From: Crocodylus rhombifer
Lineage: Eukaryota > Chordata > Crocodylia > Crocodylidae
Length of the DNA: 64,000 nt
Direction: 5' to 3'
Assembly (NCBI GenBank): GCA_038503035.1
Contig: JAVSML010025231.1
Span: 83,866 to 147,865 of the forward strand
Under the pieces are notes generated by a model, which saw only the letters and a list, made by a program, of their open reading frames with translations, was not told where the DNA came from and made no database searches. Of the stretch, positions 57,561-64,000 are shown one piece after another (position 1 is the stretch's first letter; each line of letters starts with the position of its first letter). Position numbers and translations under genes: made by a program.

Positions 57561-58460
57561 TCTCTAATGTGCCTGGGTGTAAAGGTGGAATAACTCCCTC
57601 GAGGTAACTGGTGTTTCACCAGCAAAACAGAGCGGCCTGGCTCGGGAACTCTCACAAGCATTTTAGCCGGCTGGCTGGGTTTGTGCCCTGCTGAAACCCA
57701 AAGACCCTCAGGGAGAATCAGATTCCCAGTCAGGAGCTGTCCTGGAAAAATTCAGACTCAACAGGACACATTCTGATGTCACCATTTCAACCTGGCGGTC
57801 CTCCAGCTTCGCCTCTCGGTGATGAGGATGGGGATCAGGCTGCGGGTCGGGATCGGGTAGTCGGTTAGTTTGTTTTGGCAACCACTAAAAACTCCAAGAT
57901 TACTTTCCTCCCTTCTCCGCTTTGAAAGGAAACAACGGCCTCCTTTTGTCCTCCGGCTGCCACCAGGAAGCGTGTGCTGAATGCTTAGCGTGTGCAAGTG
58001 GCACGGGTGTTTAAGGGTTAATCCCGTGTGTTGGTGTGCATGTGTCGGGGCGGACGTATGCGTGCCTGGGTGTGTACCAGGCTGCGCCATTTAATGAGCA
58101 TTAATCAATTCGCAGCAATTTGTGGAACACAGCAACTGTTGCTCAGGATCACTTTTAAAAGGAAGAGTGTCATCACCCAGCCACTTTCACTTTCTGGTCT
58201 TCCCAGTGAGTCCTCTGCACCAGAGCTTCCAGCCGTGCAGGGCCAGGGGAAAATTCACCACCCCTTTGGTGCTTCCCCACCACGTTTTAATTGAAATATT
58301 AATATCTCCCCCCAGATTAGAGACATTTCCCCATTAATGGGAAACAAAACTGTGTGCCTGCACTGAGCTTCTGCTGCCTCTTTAAACATTAAACAAATCT
58401 TCTTGCTGTCAGATCGGTCCATGCTGGGGCTATCTGCAGTTGTCTGGACCCACAAGAGTA
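57561..58460. other. Candidate conserved enhancer block with clustered TAAT motifs
   Basis: GCGCCATTTAATGAGCATTAATCAATTCGCAGC (58085-58115) and CACGTTTTAATTGAAATATTAATATCTCC (58281-58308), with CCCATTAATGGG (58330-58341), hold dense homeodomain-type cores and palindromes in sequence without repeat signatures. Such texture is typical of deeply conserved enhancers in developmental loci, which would suit an NFI intron. Not testable from one sequence. Confidence 0.35.
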
Positions 58461-58909
58461 CAATTCAGACCTCCTTGCCCATCCTGGTGCTTGAGCTAAA
58501 CCAAAAAAAAGGACCTATGAACAGCACACGGCCCGGGACAGACACTTGAGCGCCTCGGGATCCCTGAAGAAAAGCCAATGCGACACTTACAGCATAACCT
58601 GTTCATTCAAGTATCTTCAGTTCTGCCCAGGAAAACCAAATAAATAGTTAACTGGAAACACACCTGTGTTTCCCAACTTTCCTTCCATTTTCCCAAAATC
58701 TAAAATGTTGGAATATTTTGAAAAATGTTGGCCAGATCTATAGAAAAATCAGAAAATTAAAAAAAAAAAAGAGCAAAACAAACAAACAGAAAAACCCTCC
58801 CTAAACCAGGGTTTATTTTTTGTAAAATATAATATTGAAATGTGACTTGATTTAAAAAAAAAAAGGATTAATTTCCCATTTGAAAAAATTCAACCTCTGT
58901 ATGTATTAC

Positions 58910-58925
58910 TATATATATATATATA
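58910..58925. repeat. (TA)n microsatellite
   Basis: About eight TA units in a strongly AT-rich stretch (58660-58960). Confidence 0.9.
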
Positions 58926-61900
58926 AAAACAAACTATATAAGTATATATAATTAAGGCCCTGATCTAAACCCCATTGAAATCATAACCACTGATTAGTCC
59001 CTTTATAATAACTGTGGACCCAGTTCTGGAAACACTGGTGCATGTGTTTAGTTTTAAGTCAGTGCACTCAAGGTGGGGGCTACACACCAAATTGAAAATT
59101 TTACAACTGAATACAAGCAGTAAAACTCACTCTTGGTAAAAATGACTGAGTTTAAAATTCTGTTCTGCGAGGTCTGCCTTAGTAAACTGAAGTTTTTGTG
59201 TGTCCCAGAATCAAAAAATGCTCAAAAGCAAAATTACTTTTGAATCTAACGAAATAACTGCAAGCAATTTTTCTCACTCTTTCCTCACTTCTAATGGACC
59301 AATTTCCCCCTCTCTCCTGGTGAACAGTAAATATTAGAGTTGTTGGGAAAATGAGGAAAAATTTTGCTGTGAATTTTTTACCAGAAATTCCTGTGCAAAT
59401 GTTCACCTAAAAATTACTGCAAAAAAAAAAAAAAATTGCCCCCCAAAAAGGCCACGAAAGAATTCATCAAATTTCTTTTCAGATTTTTATTGAAATTCCC
59501 AAACACTGGAACACCCTTCACTCGATGTACAGCTGTATAGGACACCAAAAGAAAGAAAAACTCCATTAAAAAAATACCGACTGCAGTTGAGCTACAATAT
59601 TTGATTCCTGTTCAGGGTCCGGCCCACAAAAGCAAATACAATGCAGGATTTTCCACATGCGCGTCAAAAGAAAATTATAGCTCGCTGTATTTTAACCAAG
59701 TTGCATTAAAATCAAGCAAAATAATCTGGCGGGGAGGGGGGTAAAACCTACCAACCCTCTCTGCTACAGTCAATATTCTGGGATCCTGTTTCCCTCCCTC
59801 AGTTATGCACGTCTGTGGTTCTGGGGCCAGCCAGACATGTGCACCCAACAGCAGAATTTGACCCTAGCAGGGGACTAAACGAGAGACACAGACACTAAAA
59901 ATTAGCTAGGAAAAGGCTAATGTGTCAGTGGTATATTTTTCTTCCATGTCAAGGGGGTTGTGTTCTGCCCAATGTTGCTTAAAGAGTAACTGCACCCATT
60001 TTGCTGAGCCCAGCAGTCTGAAAGTTCATGCTGAGGAGCTCTTGTCACCATAAATAAACTGTGAAATGGTCTTTAAAAAATAACGCTTCCAACAGGGACG
60101 GCGCGGCAGACAGCACGCTGTAGCCCGATGTGCTTTCCAAGTTAAGGTGAGGTGCAGCCCAGGGCACCCTTGCAAGGGGCCCACCATGAAATCCAGACAA
60201 GTGTCTGGCCTCCCCTGTTTGGAGACTTCACATCAGGTGTTTCTGCCCATCTGTACTTTCCAATGACTTTGGGCGAAAGCCAGCACACAAGTCCTATCTC
60301 CCACCTAAGTGGCACCGAAGGACTTCAAAGGCTTCTTGCAGCAGTATTCCTCCACGGAGAAATCTGGAGCTGCTCCCAGCCAGGGTGAGAGCAGAAATGC
60401 TGTCTGGCGGCTGACAGGCAATTTGGGTTTTGCTGTGATATAAGGTCTAAATAATTCAAGAAAGGGCCTGATCCTCCTCTCAGTGCAAACCAGAAGCAGC
60501 TGCATGAGAGGCCATGGGGTATGGCAGGTGGAAAATAGCTCTAAGGCTCCAACCCCAAATTTTGCCTTATGTATTTATTTTATACCAAGACCTAGAGACC
60601 CTTAGAGAGAAGTTCAGTTGGGCATGTGGCACTTGCCTTTTGCTTCCTTCTGATCCTATTTAGAAAAGGCCTAAAAAAAAGAGAATTTAAACAAACCATG
60701 AGTTGTACCATTCTGCCTGGATCTAACACAGCCCCTTTGGGAAGCTCTGGGGGGAAACGGAGGAACAAGCAAGCGGAGAAAGTTGGGCTCGGGGTCTGCC
60801 AGCCTTGCTGGACAATCTTGAACAAAAGCCCTATTTTGGCTCTCCCTCTCCCTTTGTCTGTCCCATCCAGCTGGGCCCTGGTTCCGCAAAAAGATCTGCT
60901 CGCATTGTGGGTAGTTTTCCCGGAGTCAGCAAACTGCTAACCATGGGCAAAGCTAGGCACATAGGATACGTACCTGCAGGAATACAAACTTACACTGCAA
61001 AATCTGACTTGGGTCACCTAGCATATATTGCAATATTGATAGTAATAGTAACAGTAGCAGTACTAATAAAAATAATAATAAAGCCAGGATCTACTACTTT
61101 ACCCTTCACTGTATTTTTAGTTAATCAGAGTAATTAAAAAGAGGACTGGTTTTTATTTGGGCTTTATAAAACTCTGTGGATTTTATTAACAAAAGTTAAA
61201 CTGACTTGAGGAGATAAGATCCAAGTCCTCAGACATTCAACTGCGGGCTCAGAAACCTCATGCTTTTGAACTTGCGGAGGAGCCTTTTAACAGCAAAAAA
61301 AAAAGGGAGGGAAAAGAACGAAAAAAAAGAAGAAAGATTGAGAGGAAAGGAAGAAACATGACGTTTGACATTTCTGTTGATACACACACATTCACACAGA
61401 CACCCTTCAGGTCATTATTTGTCATATAAAGACATAGAAAAAGGCACAGACCCATGCCTCCCTTCTGCAGATCAGCTTTACTATTTCGTTCCTAACTCCT
61501 GTTTGGGCTACTATTAAACCCGGTTGTTCCTTCGATTGGGCTTGCCAGCCTGCCGGCAGTCACAAATGACACCCCAACTCTAAGGCCCTTTGATGAAAAA
61601 CCTGCTATTAAAAACATCCTGTGTGTATATTTTTGTGTGAGTCGCTGGCATTAAAGTGCCTCTCACCTTAGGCACTTTCAGAACTGCTCTGCACTTCCCC
61701 TGCAGGTCTCAGATTTGCTCTCTGAATAACCACTGCTGTGTTTACTAAATCAGACCCCTGTTGCATGCGGGTGAGAACAATAATATCTCCTAAAAACATA
61801 CAAAAATACGGTGACTAGCTCACTGCGGCCCTGACGCCGGATTGGGTTTGAACGATTTACTCTAACACTCTGGGAAGACGTTCAAGTATGCAGGCACTGA

Positions 61901-61965
61901 GCAACACGGGGGCACCAATTTGCTGAGTCGGAAGCAATAAGAAATTGGCAAGTCCTTTTCAATTT

Positions 61966-61979
61966 CCCCCCCCCCCCCC
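61966..61979. repeat. Homopolymer of 14 C
   Basis: Uninterrupted C run; its length may be unreliable. Confidence 0.9.
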
Positions 61980-63177
61980 GTAAATCCTCATGCTAAGCGC
62001 ATAATAGAAAAAAACTATAGCCCCTGTAACAAAGTTACTTGCAGGTTTAAATTCTACAAGCCTTATTTAGTTAGGAGAATGCAAGTTAACTACTTATTTC
62101 AGCTGGGAGACTGTTTACATTCAAAACAGGGAAGTGGCTTTTCTTTGGGTAGCAGATGGCGATTAAAAAAAAAAAAAAAGTTTTACAGCATGGAAATATA
62201 TTTTCACTAGAAAGTTAAAACAAAATTAGATCTTCATTTACAGCTTGCTAAGCTCTGCGCGTAGACACATGACAAACAACTTGAACTGCAATAAAATATA
62301 CATGGAATCAATACACAGATTATTCAAGGTAATATACAGTATCTTATTGTGTGTCCTGTATGTTTTAATGGCTATGAAGGGAGGTATGAATGCATAATAG
62401 AAATCTCTGGAGTATACAAGATCCCTGTTCAAACTGATTTTAAAAATGGCCTGTGCATTTTGAGCTAGATCGTGCCAGAAAAAAATCGAGGGGAAAAAAA
62501 TTAAAAATGAAAGAAAATAAAGGAGAACGTCTATGCAACTGTCTATAATTTCTTTAAAATAAAAGGAATTTAGTTAGACTAATATCTTAGTATCTGAGGA
62601 TTATTCAAGCAGAAAAACAACAGGTTATTTTCCTGTTAAATGCTGCAAATGAATCATACATAAAGCTACAGAAACATGCTGCTGTACACTTAATTTCTGC
62701 ATAAATTGAAAATGTACCCGATGCTGGTTGCCTTTATGAAGCAAAACAGGGTGCATTAAAAAAATGTAAAGCTTTTGTTGATCGCAGCACCAATCTGGAA
62801 TTAAAATTGCAGGCCCCACCGCCTGAGTGAGTTGGACCAAGGGAGAGAAGGTCAGGGTGTTTGAGGTTGTCTCATATTGATGTGGATAGAGAGAGGTCAA
62901 GTTTATTTGTCTCAACTCCAATTATTTCCCTTCTGCAGGAGCTGGGTAACCCAGACCCGGATCCAAGGTGGGACTCTGCAGTTCTCAGCCAGCCCAGTGA
63001 AAACTGCAGTTAAAATTGTACGGTGAGGATGAAGTCAGTCACTGGTTGCTGCCCAGAACTATGAGCCCAGCTAGTTTCTACCCGGAGGCGCTCACTGCAA
63101 AAGGAATTGCGCTTCCCCCCAAACATGCAGGAATGTTTGAGGGATGGTCCATTTAAAACAGTTACCACCGCTAAGGC

Positions 63178-63478
63178 CAGGGATTCTCAAGCAGGGTCCT
63201 GGGGCACCCTGGGGTGCCTTGAGACCCTTTCAGGGGTGCCGCAAATGCCACGTAATGTTAGTGCTGTTATCTTCTGAATCATGTTTGCACACCTCAACTC
63301 AGAGCTTTCAAATAGGAATTGACAGTATTGAAACCCCGCTGGGGTCTGTCTGCGTGCTTCTCAAAAAAAAAAAAAGAATTGCTGTATTGACAAGTGAAAA
63401 TTAAGCACAGGCAGTTTTTGAGGGGGGCTCGGGTCTGGGGAAGGGCACCTTGAGTTTAAACAAGGCTGAGAACCACTG
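63178..63478. mobile_element. hAT-type MITE (second family)
   Basis: The left terminus CAGGGATTCTCAAGC pairs with the reverse complement of the right terminus, CAGTGGTTCTCAGCC. It is about 301 bases, non-coding, with an internal A-run at 63364-63376. The flanking octamers GCTAAGGC and CGCGAGGC share AGGC only, a decayed duplication at best. The CAG.GGTTCTCAACC terminus is typical of old hAT-Charlie-like MITEs in amniotes. It belongs to a different family from the elements at 14219 and 38237. Confidence 0.7.
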
Positions 63479-63694
63479 CGCGAGGCAGACAACAGTACCG
63501 GTGGTGGCGGAGGAAACGGCCTGATTTTAAGGGAGGGCTCAGCAATTCTCCCCTGCGGATCTGCTGGCCAGGCCCCTACTGGGGAGCCTGCGGTAACAGG
63601 TAGAAATAAGAGCCCTGCATGCAGACACCTCTAGCCAGGGCTCCGCTACACAGTGCTGAGGAGCAGGGAAGCTGAAAAGCAGAGCCCTGGCAGC

Positions 63695-64000
63695 AGTGTG
63701 TGTGCGCGGGTACAGGTGTATGTGCAAGGCCCTGGACACTGGCACGTGTATGTGCAGCAGTGTGCGTGTGTATTTGCATATGAGCAGGGTCCTGGGCAAT
63801 GCAGTGTGTGCATTTGTGTGTGTGCGAGGCCCTGGGCAGTGCAGTGTGTGCATTTGTGTGTGTGCAGGGTCCTGGGCAGTGCAGTGAGTGCATTTGTGTG
63901 TGTGCAAGGCGCAGTGCAGTGCGTGTACGTGCAGCAGTATATGTGTGCAGGGTCCTGGGCAGTGCAGTGTGTGCATGTGTGTGTGTGCAAGGCGCAGTGC
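63695..64000. repeat. TG-rich minisatellite, unit about 40 bases (continues past the window)
   Basis: Repeated unit of about 40 bases, roughly CAGTGTGTGCATTTGTGTG followed by TGTGCAGGGTCCTGGGCAGTG. At least three well-matched copies lie at 63797-63920, with degenerate copies before and after. Open frames through it on both strands are repeat artefacts. Confidence 0.88.

Larger units (their letters stand above)
58461..63177. other. Long AT-rich, repeat-poor intronic stretch
   Basis: More than 4.5 kb with no CR1, MIR or MITE piece recognised, unlike the preceding 50 kb. It holds a purine-rich run at 61293-61357, a 14-C homopolymer at 61966-61979, and conserved-looking unique text at 60020-60130, 61990-62170, 62225-62480 and 62625-62940 (for example AAATTGAAAATGTACCCGATGCTGG near 62704). 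No exon is recognised. Confidence 0.35.
5530..64000 (+). other. Inferred first intron of the NFI gene (continues past the window)
   Basis: The exon ends at a GTGAGT donor at 5530. No downstream plus-strand frame resembles the NFI exon 2 product (about 530 bases in the family, with the basic RKRKYFKKHEKR segment), and I could not spot the short canonical first exon (MYSP.CLTQ type) either. The acceptor therefore probably lies beyond position 64000. The interval is filled with transposon remnants and AT-rich non-coding blocks, listed separately. An unrelated small gene hidden in the intron cannot be excluded. Confidence 0.6.

Noticed and set aside
63539..63990. Minus-strand frames with repeated HTHKCTHCTAQ-type units
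   Set aside because: Translation of the minisatellite in three frames. The periodicity comes from the DNA repeat.
1..64000. CRISPR arrays, prophage, operons or other prokaryotic systems
   Set aside because: No regular short repeats with unique spacers and no dense bacterial coding. The repeat content (CR1, MIR-like, hAT, Tigger) is that of an amniote.

Overview
The window looks like vertebrate nuclear DNA from a reptile, most likely a crocodilian (a turtle is the main alternative). The evidence is the repeat content. There are several CR1 LINE copies, truncated at the 5' end and ending in TTCATAG-type 3' tails, whose 3' regions match the crocodilian/turtle style. There are also hAT and Harbinger-type MITEs and scattered old MIR-like core-SINE pieces. 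One run of ten N at 25764-25773 marks an assembly gap. Nothing suggests bacteria: there are no operons, no dense long ORFs and no CRISPR array. Almost every open frame of 60-280 codons is a chance frame in GC-rich DNA or a piece of a transposon.

One real coding segment was found. At 5434-5529 (+) lies a 32-codon first coding exon ending exactly at a consensus splice donor. It begins at an ATG in strong context, with an in-frame stop 91 bases upstream. The peptide carries the MAGK...KWQLCYD...TWWM signature of the alternative N-terminus of nuclear factor I (NFI/CTF) transcription factors. It is not the NFIA version, so it belongs to another paralogue; the GC-rich setting favours NFIX or NFIC, but this is unproven. 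The large exon 2 with the DNA-binding domain is not in the window, so bases 5530-64000 are read as one long first intron (more than 58 kb), and the first 5.4 kb as promoter and 5' flank.

Layout: 1-3000 holds two CR1 copies in opposite orientation. 3000-5433 is the 5' flank, with a GGGGCT hexamer repeat, a conserved-looking block and a long GT-rich alternating tract. 5434-5529 is the exon. 5530-56000 is intron filled with CR1, MIR-like SINEs, hAT and Harbinger-type MITEs, a 164-bp foldback element, a CA-rich alternating tract, and at 45918-46963 a 1046-bp internally deleted Tigger1-type mariner element. 56480-63170 is AT-rich, largely free of recognised repeats and full of homeodomain-like motifs, so it is a candidate cluster of conserved enhancers. 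The window closes with a hAT MITE and a TG-rich minisatellite that runs off the end.

The two points most worth following are the short NFI exon, which is easily missed, and the Tigger1 copy. From memory, that copy is strikingly close to the Tigger1 family known from placental mammals, which raises horizontal transfer or contamination as explanations. No alignment or search could be run; family names rest on recognition by eye.
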